From Malonomonas rubra (lineage in GTDB: Bacteria; Desulfobacterota; Desulfuromonadia; Desulfuromonadales; Geopsychrobacteraceae), in contig NZ_QKAP01000141.1 in assembly GCF_003247215.1 (NCBI RefSeq), positions 1-52,002 of the forward strand: 52,002 bases of DNA, written 5' to 3'. Shown here piece by piece: positions 17,826-26,907 of the stretch. Below the pieces are notes generated by a model. It searched no databases, was not told the origin of the DNA, and was given only the letters and a program-made list of their open reading frames with translations. Each line of letters begins with the position of its first letter. The stretch's first letter is position 1. The translations under genes were made by a program, and so were the position numbers.

Positions 17826-18481
17826 TGCCACTTTACGAAGAGGGAGACGGCAGGATCAGCTACCTGATCGAGCAGGACACCCAGCGCCCCGGCGACCAGG
17901 TCATTCGATCCGCAATCTGAGCAAACAGCTGCAGATCAACATCAACACGGTCAAAGAGGCCTACAGCCAGCTCAAGGATCGGCGGCTGCTTGAAGCCCGA
18001 CCATAATCGGGCTAATTAAGTGCGAGCCCGCCTGCAGGAGTTACCGGCCGAACCGGTGCTCAAGCGGCCATCCATCAACCCGACCGAGGCTAACCTAGAC
18101 AACGTCTGCCAGCTGGTGAGGTCCGACTTTCTCAATCCGAAATTGCTGCAGCTCGGCCACGCCATCCCTAATCCGCAACTACTACCGATCGAAAAGCTGA
18201 ACCGTATGCTGAGTCGAGAGACCCGCTGCTACGCCTTCCAATCGGTTTCTTATGACCTGCCTTCCGGCAACCTGCGCCTACGACAGCAAATCGCCCAGCG
18301 GCGGCTCTCCGGCGGCATCTTAATCCCAGACCAGCTCGTCAATACCTTCGGCTGCTTCGAAGCGGTGGTATTGGCACTCCAACTGCTTTGTGAACCGGGT
18401 GACGCCATCGCCATCGAAACCCCAGTCTATTTCACGAAATTCCAGCCTGAGAAATCTCTCCCCGGCTGCATACTGGAGGAA
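17826..18481 (+). pseudogene. MocR-type (GntR + aminotransferase-like) regulator, decayed
   Basis: The sequence holds PLYEE, GRISYLIEQDTQRPGDQV, then after a frame change IRNLSKQLQININTVKEAYS and QLKDRRLLEARP. This is the winged-helix DNA-binding domain of a GntR regulator. After a second break the frame from 18020 continues with VRARLQELPAEPVLKRPSIN, QLGHAIPNPQLLPIEKLN, SYDLPSGNLRLRQQIAQRR and FGCFEAVVLALQLLCEPGDA. This is the start of the fold-type I aminotransferase domain found in MocR proteins. The match ends near 18481, where AT-rich unrelated sequence begins; the PLP-lysine half is missing. Several frameshifts plus truncation make it a clear pseudogene. Confidence 0.8.
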
Positions 18482-18723
18482 ATCGATCAGTCAGCAGGAA
18501 ACTGCCTAACCAACGTTATGGTGTTCTCTATTGCGGTCCGACCTCATTTTACGTTTAATATATCTATTTTGATTGCGCCTAAATTTACACTTTTGGGATG
18601 GAAATAGGTGGAAAATAATCATTCTTAAGAGAATGTGTGCTGCGGCTAAAGGTTTTTAGGTTTCTGAAATTATAGAGATAATTCTATTTCGTATTTCCAT
18701 GTGGCACTAAGGGTGAACAGTTC

Positions 18724-18855
18724 GAGACCCTCGCACAGCAACAATTCCTGCAAGACGAAGGATAGGACGAAATACAAGGGTATTTATTCAGCCACCCGAT
18801 TCCGGCAGCTCAGTTTGCCGAGCTGTTGAGCAGCAATTCGCAGGCCACCAGATAG
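18724..18855 (+). pseudogene. C-terminal remnant of an EAL-domain c-di-GMP phosphodiesterase
   Basis: The frame reads ETLAQQQFLQDEG, a TAG at 18763-18765, then DEIQGYLFSHPIPAAQFAEL. This is the hallmark end of an EAL domain (EGVET-EQ--FL---GCDEIQGYLFS-P). The TAG occupies the position of the usual cysteine. Everything upstream of the ET of EGVET is missing. Confidence 0.8.
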
Positions 18856-18899
18856 ATCGTAACAATATAGTTACTTTTCAGCCGTCTCATGCTGGGTTA

Positions 18900-18919
18900 G
18901 TATACAAAATCACGTATAC
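18900..18919. promoter_or_regulatory. Paired GTATAC palindromes upstream of the redox operon
   Basis: Two copies of the 6-bp palindrome GTATAC (18900-18905 and 18914-18919) lie 14 bp apart, 23-42 bp before the first start codon. They could be an operator or a promoter -10 region. No matching regulator is known. Confidence 0.3.
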
Positions 18920-18941
18920 GCAATCCCAGCCTGGAGCGCGA

Positions 18942-19790
18942 ATGTCCCAGCCGAGCCAAACAGAAACCTCAATTTATTCGCCCCGCCCCTGCCGACTGCT
19001 GTCGGTCAACAAGCTAACGCCGCAGGATAAACTGTTCCGCCTGCAATTGCGCGACGGCAGCGAACTGCAACATCAGCCCGGCCAGTTTATCCAGCTGTCG
19101 ATCCCCGGCCTGACCGATGCGCCGCTTTCGGTGGCAAGCTCACCGACCCGCAACGGCTATTTCGAATTGGGCGTGCGCAAAGCCGGCATCTTGACCTCCG
19201 CCCTGCACCGGCTGCAGCCGGGTGAGCAGGTCGGTATTCGTGGCCCCTTCGGCCGACCTTTCCAATTGGATGACTTGCGCGGCAAACAACTGCTGTTGAT
19301 CGCCGGCGGCTGCGGGCTCGCCCCGTTGCGCTCACTAATCCAGTACTGTCAGGATCGACGCGACGAATTTGCCACGGTGCAAATTTTTTACGGTGCCCGT
19401 TCGCCACAAGATATGCTGTTCCAACAGGACCTCTCCGCATGGCAGACCGGCGGCAGCTTCAACTGCCGCTACACCGTCGACAAAAAACCGGTCGACTCCT
19501 GTTTCGACGGTGAAACAGGGCTGATTACTAACCTGCTGAACGATCTGCAGATCGATGCGGCAAACAGCTGTGCGGTGATTGTTGGCCCGCCGACGATGTA
19601 CCGACCGGTCATCTCCGCATTGCGCCGGCTCGGCTTAAACAGCGAAAAGCAGATCATGGTTTCCTTGGAACGGCAGATGCGCTGCGGCGTCGGCAAATGC
19701 GGCCACTGTACTATCGAGCACCTCTATTGCTGCCAGGACGGACCGATCTTCTGGCTGGAAGAGGTTGAACATCTGCGAGGGGCGCTATGA
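18942..19790 (+). CDS. FAD/NAD(P)- and 2Fe-2S-binding reductase subunit (AsrB / PyrK-like)
   Basis: This protein passes electrons between NAD(P)H and iron-sulfur partners. The 282 residues show the ferredoxin-reductase order: an FAD-binding barrel (QHQPGQFIQLSIPGLTDAPL, SVASSPTRNGYFELGVRKAG), an NAD-binding fold (LLLIAGGCGLAPLRSLIQYC, IFYGARSPQDMLF, CAVIVGPPTMYRPVISALRR) and a C-terminal 2Fe-2S loop (MRCGVGKCGHCTIEHLYCCQ). Close family names are anaerobic sulfite reductase subunit B and hydrogenase/sulfhydrogenase gamma. It overlaps the next gene by ATGA, so its partner is the formate-dehydrogenase-like protein rather than a sulfite reductase. A GGAGCG lies before the start. Confidence 0.88.
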   Translation: MSQPSQTETSIYSPRPCRLLSVNKLTPQDKLFRLQLRDGSELQHQPGQFIQLSIPGLTDAPLSVASSPTRNGYFELGVRKAGILTSALHRLQPGEQVGIRGPFGRPFQLDDLRGKQLLLIAGGCGLAPLRSLIQYCQDRRDEFATVQIFYGARSPQDMLFQQDLSAWQTGGSFNCRYTVDKKPVDSCFDGETGLITNLLNDLQIDAANSCAVIVGPPTMYRPVISALRRLGLNSEKQIMVSLERQMRCGVGKCGHCTIEHLYCCQDGPIFWLEEVEHLRGAL

Positions 19791-21817
19791 ACGCCACCCT
19801 GACCACCTGCCCCTATTGCGGCACTGGTTGTAACTTCTACCTGCTGACCAACGCACATGGCAAACTTCGGGGGATCGAACCGGCCGGGCATCACCCGACC
19901 AGCCGCGGTCAGCTCTGTATCAAGGGCTGGAACGCTCATGCCTTTGTCGATCATCCAGAGCGCTTGACCGCACCGCAAATCCGCACCAACGGAGCATTGC
20001 AAACCAGCGACTGGGCAACGGCCCTCGACCTAGTACACAGCAGATTAACCTCGCTTGCCGAGCAGCACGGGCAGGATAGTTTGATGTTCCTCTCATCAGC
20101 CAAAGTCAGTAACGAAGAAAACTACCTGCTGATGAAGCTGGCACGTGCCGGCTACAGAACCAACAACATCGATCACTGCGCCCGGCTCTGCCACTCATCG
20201 ACCGTCACCGGACTGGTCGAAACCCTCGGTTCCGGGGCGATGACCAACAGTCTGAGCTGTTTCGATGAGACCGAACTGATCTTCGTCATCGGCTCCAACA
20301 CCACCGAACAGCACCCGTTGATAGGCAGCCGCATCCTGCAAGCTGTGAGGCGCGGCGCAAAACTGATCGTCGCCGACAGCCGCAAAATCCGCTTGGCAAA
20401 ACACGCCGATCAGCACCTGCGCCACCAGAACGGCAGTGACGTTGCCCTTTTGAATGGCATGATGCAGCAGATCCTGCAGGACGGTCTGGAAGCGAGCGAC
20501 TTCATCAACGATCGTTGCGAGAACCTTGCCGCCCTGAAAACTTCACTTGCCGCATACTCTCCTGAATACGTTGCCAAAATCACCGGCATCCTTCCGGAAC
20601 AACTTGTCACTGCGGCACGTTTGTTCGCCAGTGTCAATAAAGCGATGATCATCTACGCCATGGGCATCACACAGCACAGTCACGGAGTCGATAACGTCCG
20701 CGCCGTCTCCAACCTCGCGCTATTGACCGGCAACCTCGGCCGACCCGGTACCGGCGTTAACCCGCTTCGCGGGCAGAACAATGTTCAGGGGGCCTGCGAC
20801 ATGGGTGCCTTGCCGAATGTTTACAGCGGTTACCAAAAAGTCAGCGACCCGGAGACGCGAGAAAAATTCTCGACCGCCTGGGGCGTAAGGCTGCCGGAAA
20901 CGCCCGGTCTGATGTCGACCCATGCCATCGAGGCCGCAGCAGCGGGCAGGGTTCGCGGCATGTTGATTCTCGGCGAGAACCCGCTGCTCTCCGACGCCAA
21001 TCAGGCGCTGGTGGAAAAGGCCCTGCGCAACCTTGAGTTTCTCGCTGTCATCGACATTTTTCCGACAGAAACCGCGCAATTGGCCGATGTTATCCTGCCG
21101 GCAGCCTGTTACGCCGAACGGGACGGCAGCTACACGTCGACTGAGCGACGGGTGCAGCGCGGCAGAAAAGCGGTCGACCCCCCCGGGCTGGCACTGCCCG
21201 ACTGGCAGATCATCTGTCAGCTGCTGCGTCGTTGCGGCTTGCAGGCCGACTATGCCGCTCCGAGCGAGGTCATGAAAGAGATCGCCGCGCTCACCCCCAT
21301 TTACGGTGGTATTGCCTATCCGCGGCTTGAACCGAACGGTTTGCAGTGGCCCTGCCCGAGCAGCGACCACCCCGGCACACCGATTCTGCACAGTGCCGGC
21401 TGCACACGCGGCAAAGGCCTGTTCAGCCCGGTTGCATACCGCCCGGCCAAAGAGCTGCCGGACGCGGCCTATCCTCTGTTTTTGAACACGGGGCGCAGCT
21501 ACTTCCACTGGCACACCGGTAGCATGACCCGGCGCAGTCATCTGCTCGATCGAGAAGAACGTGCCGCTTTCGTTGAAATCAACCCGGAAGATGCGCAGAA
21601 GCTAGGAATTATCGAGCGCCAGTTGGTCAGAATCAGCAGTCGCCGTGGCGCGATTCGCTGCCGTGCGCAGCTGACCGACAAGGTGCCACCGGGGCAGGTG
21701 TTCATCCCCTTCCATTTTGCCGAGGGAGCCGCCAACGCTCTGACCAACAACGCCCTCGACCCGGAAGCGGGCATCCCGGAATTCAAGGTCTGCGCAGTGA
21801 GGGTTGAGCCATGTTGA
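19787..21817 (+). CDS. Molybdopterin oxidoreductase, formate dehydrogenase H-like with cysteine at the active site
   Basis: The 676 residues match the FdhF type, with CPYCGTGCNF (Cys8, 11, 15) and QLCIKGW (Cys44) for one 4Fe-4S cluster and the molybdopterin domains after it. The active-site segment IDHCARLCHSSTVTGL has Cys135-His136 where E. coli FDH-H has selenocysteine-histidine. GQNNVQGACDMG and PGTGVNPLRGQNN are also typical. The C-terminal part (LNTGRSYFHWHTGSMTRRS, FVEINPEDAQKLGI) is the cofactor-closing domain. There is no Tat signal, so it is cytoplasmic. Lying between AsrB-like and AsrA-like genes with overlaps on both sides, it probably oxidises formate to reduce NAD(P), or runs the reverse reaction. 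The substrate is inferred. Confidence 0.88.
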   Translation: MNATLTTCPYCGTGCNFYLLTNAHGKLRGIEPAGHHPTSRGQLCIKGWNAHAFVDHPERLTAPQIRTNGALQTSDWATALDLVHSRLTSLAEQHGQDSLMFLSSAKVSNEENYLLMKLARAGYRTNNIDHCARLCHSSTVTGLVETLGSGAMTNSLSCFDETELIFVIGSNTTEQHPLIGSRILQAVRRGAKLIVADSRKIRLAKHADQHLRHQNGSDVALLNGMMQQILQDGLEASDFINDRCENLAALKTSLAAYSPEYVAKITGILPEQLVTAARLFASVNKAMIIYAMGITQHSHGVDNVRAVSNLALLTGNLGRPGTGVNPLRGQNNVQGACDMGALPNVYSGYQKVSDPETREKFSTAWGVRLPETPGLMSTHAIEAAAAGRVRGMLILGENPLLSDANQALVEKALRNLEFLAVIDIFPTETAQLADVILPAACYAERDGSYTSTERRVQRGRKAVDPPGLALPDWQIICQLLRRCGLQADYAAPSEVMKEIAALTPIYGGIAYPRLEPNGLQWPCPSSDHPGTPILHSAGCTRGKGLFSPVAYRPAKELPDAAYPLFLNTGRSYFHWHTGSMTRRSHLLDREERAAFVEINPEDAQKLGIIERQLVRISSRRGAIRCRAQLTDKVPPGQVFIPFHFAEGAANALTNNALDPEAGIPEFKVCAVRVEPC

Positions 21818-22788
21818 AGCAATTGAACTACGACAATCTGCTGCAGCTGCTTGAAACGATCTCCACCGATTACGCCTTGCAGGTGCCGACCCTGCTAGCC
21901 GACGGAACCCGCCTGCTGGCCAACTACGGCAGTGGCGAACTTTCTCTGACCGGCCCGCCGCTGCAACGCAAACCGACCAGCGCGTTTTTTCCACAAACCG
22001 AACTGTTGCTGACCATCGATGTAGAAGGTCAGGTTCACCTTCCACAACCGGAAAAACCGGTGGCTCTGTTCGGCCTCGACCGAACCGATCTGGCTGCGCT
22101 CACTTTTCTCGACCGGTTTTTCTGTGCCCCACCCGCTGATGACATCTACCAGCGCAAACGGGACAGGGCGCTGATCATCAGCTTGACCGGCTCGGCCGGC
22201 CCGGAAAGGTCATTTCTCCCCCTGACGGAGGACAACTGCGATATCGAGATGAGCGCCGTCAACGGCCAGTACCTGGCTCTGGGCCATTCTGAACTTGGTC
22301 AAGGTTTTCTTGATGGCTTTGCGGACGGCGACCCGCAACAGTTGGAAGATTTGCGCCGGGAATCTGCCCAGCAGGTCAGCCCGGCAGAACTTCTTCAGCA
22401 AGCCAGCCGCCTGTTAAGCGAAGAGCGCGTACCGGATCGTTTCTGGAAAGAAATTGCCGATAAGTGCATCCTCTGTTCCGGCTGCAACCTGGCCTGCCCG
22501 ACCTGCAGTTGCTTCGGTGTTCAGGACCGGCAATCCGGTCACGGAACGGAACGGAGCAGGGTCTGGGACTCCTGCCAGCTCGATGCCTTCATGCGGGAAG
22601 CGAGCGGTCACAACCCGCTCGGCAGCGAACAGCTCCGCACCCGCCGCCGGATTCATCACAAACTGGTTGCCGATGTGGAGCGCTGGGGTGAACTTGGTTG
22701 TGTCGCCTGCGGGCGGTGTGACCGGGCCTGCCCGGTCGGAATCGGGATGTTGGCGGTAGCGGAAGAGATCGTCAGGCGTTTTAACTGA
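21811..22788 (+). CDS. 4Fe-4S dicluster electron-transfer subunit (AsrA / hydrogenase beta-like)
   Basis: The 325 residues hold an alpha/beta N-terminal region without known motifs (LLQLLETISTDYALQVPTLL, ENCDIEMSAVNGQYLALGHS), then two ferredoxin-like cysteine clusters: CILCSGCNLACPTCSCFGV and GCVACGRCDRACPVGIGML. This layout is that of anaerobic sulfite reductase subunit A and of the beta subunit of soluble hydrogenases, which wire a catalytic subunit to an AsrB-type flavoprotein. It overlaps the formate-dehydrogenase-like gene by 7 nt, so the three products should form one complex. Confidence 0.85.
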   Translation: MLKQLNYDNLLQLLETISTDYALQVPTLLADGTRLLANYGSGELSLTGPPLQRKPTSAFFPQTELLLTIDVEGQVHLPQPEKPVALFGLDRTDLAALTFLDRFFCAPPADDIYQRKRDRALIISLTGSAGPERSFLPLTEDNCDIEMSAVNGQYLALGHSELGQGFLDGFADGDPQQLEDLRRESAQQVSPAELLQQASRLLSEERVPDRFWKEIADKCILCSGCNLACPTCSCFGVQDRQSGHGTERSRVWDSCQLDAFMREASGHNPLGSEQLRTRRRIHHKLVADVERWGELGCVACGRCDRACPVGIGMLAVAEEIVRRFN

Positions 22789-22825
22789 ACATTGCTTTAC
22801 CTTTTGGGCAAACCAGCTCTTTGCT

Positions 22826-23740
22826 TCAACGGGTGGTGATATATTCGACCTGCGAGCTCTTGCCGTCGCGATTGACAATCTGTAAACTCAACTCCTTATC
22901 CTGACCGCTGTACGGGTAGCGGTAGTAGATCAGCGTGTTGCAGTTGACGTAGTTCAAGTAGTCGCCATGTCCCCGTAGCCGGGCACCTGCGGAACCCTGC
23001 ATCACATCCCGCCCATGGATGATCCTTTGTTGCGGTGGCAGATCGCCAAACCCGCTCGGATACTCCCGCACCACTAGGGAGGAGTGGGGGTAAAAGTTTT
23101 TTCCTTCAATAATCAGCTGATAGGAACCGACGTAATCCTCCCCTTCACTGAGACTGAAAATTTTGGGGATATTGTTGAAATAGAGCGAATGCGGCAACGA
23201 GCGCTTGCCGTTCGGGTTAACCACCTGCAATCCGTAAATCCCGGCATCCAGCTGCGGCGCAACAAAGCTGATCGATTGGCTGCTATCGATACTGGCCGGC
23301 ACTGCCGATCCGTTCATCAGCAGGTTCGCGCCCGGTTGGAAATCGCCGCCGCTGACCGTCACCAGCCGCTCCTCAGGGTTAGAGCATTCATTGACGTTAG
23401 TAGGATTAATATCGGTGATCCTGGGGGCAGGCAACTCGATATACAGGCTCAGACTTTGCGCTGCGGTGACCACCCCATCGGTCAGCTGCAGGGCATAACT
23501 CCCTTCCGGCAGTTGCGGGATCAGCAACTGCAGTTGTCCCTCACTGATCAGTTGCGGCTTCAATTCCTGACCACCGAGCAACACTTGTGTGGCTGCGGAA
23601 AATCCGCTCCCTAAAATCTGCACGTTTGCTCCCGTAGGGACAACGGCGGGATTGACCGCATGCAGCTGGAGTTCCGCAGCACTGCTGAGAGGAATTATCA
23701 GTAACCAGCAACAAAGGAAAAACGACAATCTCAAAGCCAT
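22826..23740 (-). CDS. Exported protein with repeated IPT/TIG domains
   Basis: The start at 23740 ([20 protein letters not shown]) has GAGGAGG upstream and gives a classic signal peptide cleaved near SSAAE; the frame to 23776 lacks both. The mature protein of about 280 residues contains two clear IPT/TIG immunoglobulin-like repeats: [20 protein letters not shown], and [11 protein letters not shown] with [19 protein letters not shown] third, poorer copy follows ([19 protein letters not shown]). The C-terminal stretch is tyrosine-rich ([18 protein letters not shown]). Such proteins sit in the periplasm or at the cell surface. It is convergent with the redox operon and has no evident functional link to it. 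Confidence 0.8.
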   Translation of the reverse strand: MALRLSFFLCCWLLIIPLSSAAELQLHAVNPAVVPTGANVQILGSGFSAATQVLLGGQELKPQLISEGQLQLLIPQLPEGSYALQLTDGVVTAAQSLSLYIELPAPRITDINPTNVNECSNPEERLVTVSGGDFQPGANLLMNGSAVPASIDSSQSISFVAPQLDAGIYGLQVVNPNGKRSLPHSLYFNNIPKIFSLSEGEDYVGSYQLIIEGKNFYPHSSLVVREYPSGFGDLPPQQRIIHGRDVMQGSAGARLRGHGDYLNYVNCNTLIYYRYPYSGQDKELSLQIVNRDGKSSQVEYITTR

Positions 23741-23857
23741 CTGAGCCTCCTCTGCTTTTTTAACGGTTGTCTTCATTATAACCGGTGCGGAGTGCTGCTG
23801 CAGGGTTGCGCAACAAAGAGTAGAATAAAATTAAACCGGTACGAGAAGGAGAAATCA

Positions 23858-24202
23858 ATGAACGAATTGCAAAGCCAAGCTTGCGAGCCCTGCCGCAAAG
23901 GCGCCCCTTTAGCCACTGATGCGGAAGTTGAAGAAAATTTAAGGCAACTCCCTGACTGGCAAGTGATTTCGGTTGATGGCATTCAGCGCCTGACGCGCAG
24001 TTATAAATTCAAAACCTTCCGGCAAGCCCTCGCCTTTACCAACCAAGTCGGCGAGCTCGCCGAGACCCAGCAGCATCACCCGGCGATCCTGACCGAATGG
24101 GGCAAGGTGACGGTCAGCTGGTGGACGCACAAGATCGGCGGATTGCACCAGAACGATTTCATCATGGCGGCCAAGACCGATCTACTGGTTGAGAATGTGT
24201 GA
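23858..24202 (+). CDS. phhB: Pterin-4a-carbinolamine dehydratase
   Basis: This enzyme removes water from 4a-hydroxytetrahydrobiopterin, recycling the cofactor of aromatic amino-acid hydroxylases, and is also found where no hydroxylase is known. The ATG at 23858 follows AGAAGGAG. The 114 residues contain [40 protein letters not shown], the active-site [20 protein letters not shown] and [20 protein letters not shown]. The N-terminal CEPCRKGAP motif is common in delta-proteobacterial copies. It stands alone, divergent from the IPT/TIG gene. Confidence 0.95.
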   Translation: MNELQSQACEPCRKGAPLATDAEVEENLRQLPDWQVISVDGIQRLTRSYKFKTFRQALAFTNQVGELAETQQHHPAILTEWGKVTVSWWTHKIGGLHQNDFIMAAKTDLLVENV

Positions 24203-24394
24203 CCACAATGCTTGCCGAACTTAACGGCTGACCTGAGGATCTGCCGAATATTAATTTATGCTGCAAGCAACGAAAGTTTTTTCGTATACCTTCCCACCGA
24301 CCGGACAGTCGCTTGTTTAGCTACAGTTTCCAGAGTAGGCTAGGATATAGTCTCCCTTTTTATCGACTATCTCCACAGCGCGCGAGGTCATTGC

Positions 24395-26068
24395 ATGCTC
24401 CTGGTCTTCTCTCTGTTGCAACAGATGTCGGTGTTCATGGTGATCGCCTACCTGTTCACCAAATCACCGGCGTTCCGCCCCTTGACTGCCGAGAACCTGC
24501 AGCCGCGGCAGAAGCTGATCCTCTATTTCGTGTTTTCCGCCTTTTCGATTTTGGGAACCTACTTCGGTCTCCCGGTCAGTGACGCCATCGCCAACACCCG
24601 CGCAATCGGAGCTGTGTTGGCCGGCCTGATCGGGGGTCCGGCGCTCGGGCTCGCGGTCGGGCTTACCGGCGGGCTGCACCGTTTTTCCCTAGGCGGCTTC
24701 ACCGCCTTTGCCTGCGGCGTTTCGACCACCACCGAAGGTTTGATCGGCGGCCTGTTTCACCTCTACCTGATGCGTCAGCAAGGGGTCCGGGATGTCTTTA
24801 ATCCGAAGATCGCTTTCGTTGCAACCCTACTGGCCGAGTCGCTGCAGATGCTGATTATTCTGGCTCTGGCACGACCGTTTGCCGAAGCGCTGGCGCTGGT
24901 CGAGGTGATCTCCCTGCCAATGATACTGGCCAATTCGGTTGGCGCCGCCCTCTTTATCAGTATCATGCGCGACCGCAAACAGATGGTCGATGAGGTCGGA
25001 GCGACCTTCTCCGCCAAGGCACTCAAAGTCGCCGAAAAGACACTGGGGCTGTTAAGTTGCGGGTTCAATGCCGAAACCGCTGGCGAGATGGTCGAAATCA
25101 TCCGCGCAGAAACTGGCGTCGGCGCGGTGGCGGTGACCGATCGGGAAAAACATCTGGCCTTCTCCGGGGCCGGTGCCGACCATCACCTGCCGGGGCTCGC
25201 AATCGCTTCCGAATACGTGCGCCGGGCGATTCAACAGCATCGGGTGGTCTACGTCGATGGGATCAATGAGCCGTTCAACTGTCCCCACAGCCGAAGCTGC
25301 CCACTCGGCTCGGCGCTGGTCGTTCCGCTGGCGGTGCATAACGAGGTGCTCGGCACCATCATCCTTTTCGAACCGAAGACCAAGCTGTTTCTCAATAACA
25401 ACCGCTCCCTCGGTGAAGGTCTGGCTAGCCTGCTGTCAGAGCAGCTGCTCCGCTCCCGTTACGAGAGCCAGCAGAACATGTTGACCAAATCGGAATTGAA
25501 GCTGGTGCAGGCCCAGGTCAACCCGCACTTTCTGTTTAATGCGCTAAACACCATCATCGCCATCATCGAACAGGACGCCCAACGGGCCAAGGAATTGACC
25601 CTGCACCTGTCCAACTTCTTCCGCAAGAACCTCAAGCGATCCGGCGACCTGGCGACACTCGAAGAGGAGCTGGATCACGTCAATTCCTACCTGACCATCG
25701 AGCGGGCCCGCTTCGAAGACCGGCTGGTGGTCGAGACCGAGATCAGCCCTGAGCTGCTGAGTATCAAGCTGCCGACCTTTACCCTGCAGCCGATCATCGA
25801 GAATTCGATCAAACATGGCATCTCGCAGATCTTCGGCACCGGCATCGTCAAGGTCCGGGCGGTACAGAGTGAAGGCCAAATCCGCATCGAAGTGGAAGAT
25901 AACGCCGGGACTTACTGCGAAAAATTGCAAAGCGACGGATTGGGAATGAATCTGGTCGACAAGCGGATCAAAAACCTCTATGGCGACCAATACGGGATCT
26001 CGGTCGCCTGCGTACCGGAGGAAAAAACCTTGATCACCATCAGCGTTCCGCAAGGAGAACGGCCATGA
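24395..26068 (+). CDS. LytS/BtsS-type sensor histidine kinase
   Basis: The 557 residues begin with a 5TM-5TMR_LYT membrane sensor (LGTYFGLPVSDAIANTRAIG, GGPALGLAVGLTGGLHRFSL, GGFTAFACGVSTTTEGLIGG). Residues about 215-350 are a GAF-like domain with NCPHSRSCPLGSALVVPL. The last part is a His_kinase/HATPase module with the phosphoacceptor segment QAQVNPHFLFNALNTIIAII, LQPIIENSIKHGI and DGLGMNLVDKRIKNLYG. It overlaps the response-regulator gene by ATGA. A CstA transporter follows, which matches the E. coli BtsS/BtsR pyruvate-sensing pair and its target transporter. Pyruvate as ligand here is inferred from that parallel. GAGGT precedes the start. Confidence 0.92.
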   Translation: MLLVFSLLQQMSVFMVIAYLFTKSPAFRPLTAENLQPRQKLILYFVFSAFSILGTYFGLPVSDAIANTRAIGAVLAGLIGGPALGLAVGLTGGLHRFSLGGFTAFACGVSTTTEGLIGGLFHLYLMRQQGVRDVFNPKIAFVATLLAESLQMLIILALARPFAEALALVEVISLPMILANSVGAALFISIMRDRKQMVDEVGATFSAKALKVAEKTLGLLSCGFNAETAGEMVEIIRAETGVGAVAVTDREKHLAFSGAGADHHLPGLAIASEYVRRAIQQHRVVYVDGINEPFNCPHSRSCPLGSALVVPLAVHNEVLGTIILFEPKTKLFLNNNRSLGEGLASLLSEQLLRSRYESQQNMLTKSELKLVQAQVNPHFLFNALNTIIAIIEQDAQRAKELTLHLSNFFRKNLKRSGDLATLEEELDHVNSYLTIERARFEDRLVVETEISPELLSIKLPTFTLQPIIENSIKHGISQIFGTGIVKVRAVQSEGQIRIEVEDNAGTYCEKLQSDGLGMNLVDKRIKNLYGDQYGISVACVPEEKTLITISVPQGERP

Positions 26069-26775
26069 TCCGCTGTCTGATCATCGATGACGAACCGAAC
26101 GCCCGCCGCGAACTGGAGAAGCTGCTGCTGGCGACTGGGAGGTTCGAAATTAACGGGCAGTGCGGCAACGCCGTCGAAGGGGTCAAAACGATCAACAAAC
26201 AGCGGCCGGAGGTGATCTTCCTCGATATCCAGATGCCGGTGATCGACGGCTTCGAGATGCTCAGCATGATCGATCACGAAATCATGCCACAGGTGGTGTT
26301 CGTCACCGCTTACGACGAATTCGCCATCAAGGCGTTCGAAGAGAAAACCCTCGACTACCTGCTCAAGCCGGTGCGGGCCGAGCGCTTGGCGGTCACGGTG
26401 GAGAAACTGCTGGAGAGGTTGCGGGCCAACAACACCCCCGAGTACGATACCGCTCGACTGACCCGCATCCCCTGCATCAAGGGTGGGAACATCAAGCTGA
26501 TCTCGGTCGCCGAGGTCGAATACGCCTTGACCGACATCAGCGGCGTTCATGTAGCGATAGCCGGACAGAGTTTTAATACCGACCTGACCCTTAAGGCACT
26601 CGAGGAACGAACCGAATTGGTCCGTTGCCACCGCAGTTACCTAGTCAATCTGGAGCAGATCGATCAAATCATCCCCGGCGAGAGTGGCGTAGCGGAAATC
26701 AAAACTCTCAGCGGGCAATTGCTACCCGTCAGCCGACGACATCTGAAAGAAGTGAAGAGGTTGATCGGCATTTAA
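26065..26775 (+). CDS. LytTR-family response regulator (BtsR-like)
   Basis: The 236 residues have a receiver domain (CLIIDDEPNARRELEKLLLA; phosphoacceptor Asp in EVIFLDIQMPVIDGFEML; VFVTAYDEFAIKAFEEKTLD; YLLKP) and a C-terminal LytTR DNA-binding domain (RIPCIKGGNIKLISVAEVEY, HRSYLVNLEQIDQIIPGESG, LLPVSRRHLKEVKRLIG). It is translationally coupled to the kinase by an ATGA overlap. Its most likely target is the cstA gene 132 bp downstream. Confidence 0.94.
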   Translation: MIRCLIIDDEPNARRELEKLLLATGRFEINGQCGNAVEGVKTINKQRPEVIFLDIQMPVIDGFEMLSMIDHEIMPQVVFVTAYDEFAIKAFEEKTLDYLLKPVRAERLAVTVEKLLERLRANNTPEYDTARLTRIPCIKGGNIKLISVAEVEYALTDISGVHVAIAGQSFNTDLTLKALEERTELVRCHRSYLVNLEQIDQIIPGESGVAEIKTLSGQLLPVSRRHLKEVKRLIGI

Positions 26776-26802
26776 CAGCTAAACCATTCAACCCCGCCTA
26801 TT

Positions 26803-26827
26803 GACCGTTTAGCAATCGATACGACCG
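26803..26827 (+). promoter_or_regulatory. Possible LytTR binding repeats before cstA
   Basis: The pentamer GACCG recurs at 26803-26807 and 26823-26827 (20-bp repeat) in the gap between the LytTR regulator gene and cstA. LytTR proteins usually bind two direct repeats about two helical turns apart. The match is short. Confidence 0.25.
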
Positions 26828-26907
26828 CCGGCAGGTATCGGCTGGCAGATTGAATGACTCTTCCTTTAGGGTGAAACTAAAGCTAACCCATGAAGTGGAG
26901 GTGTCCC

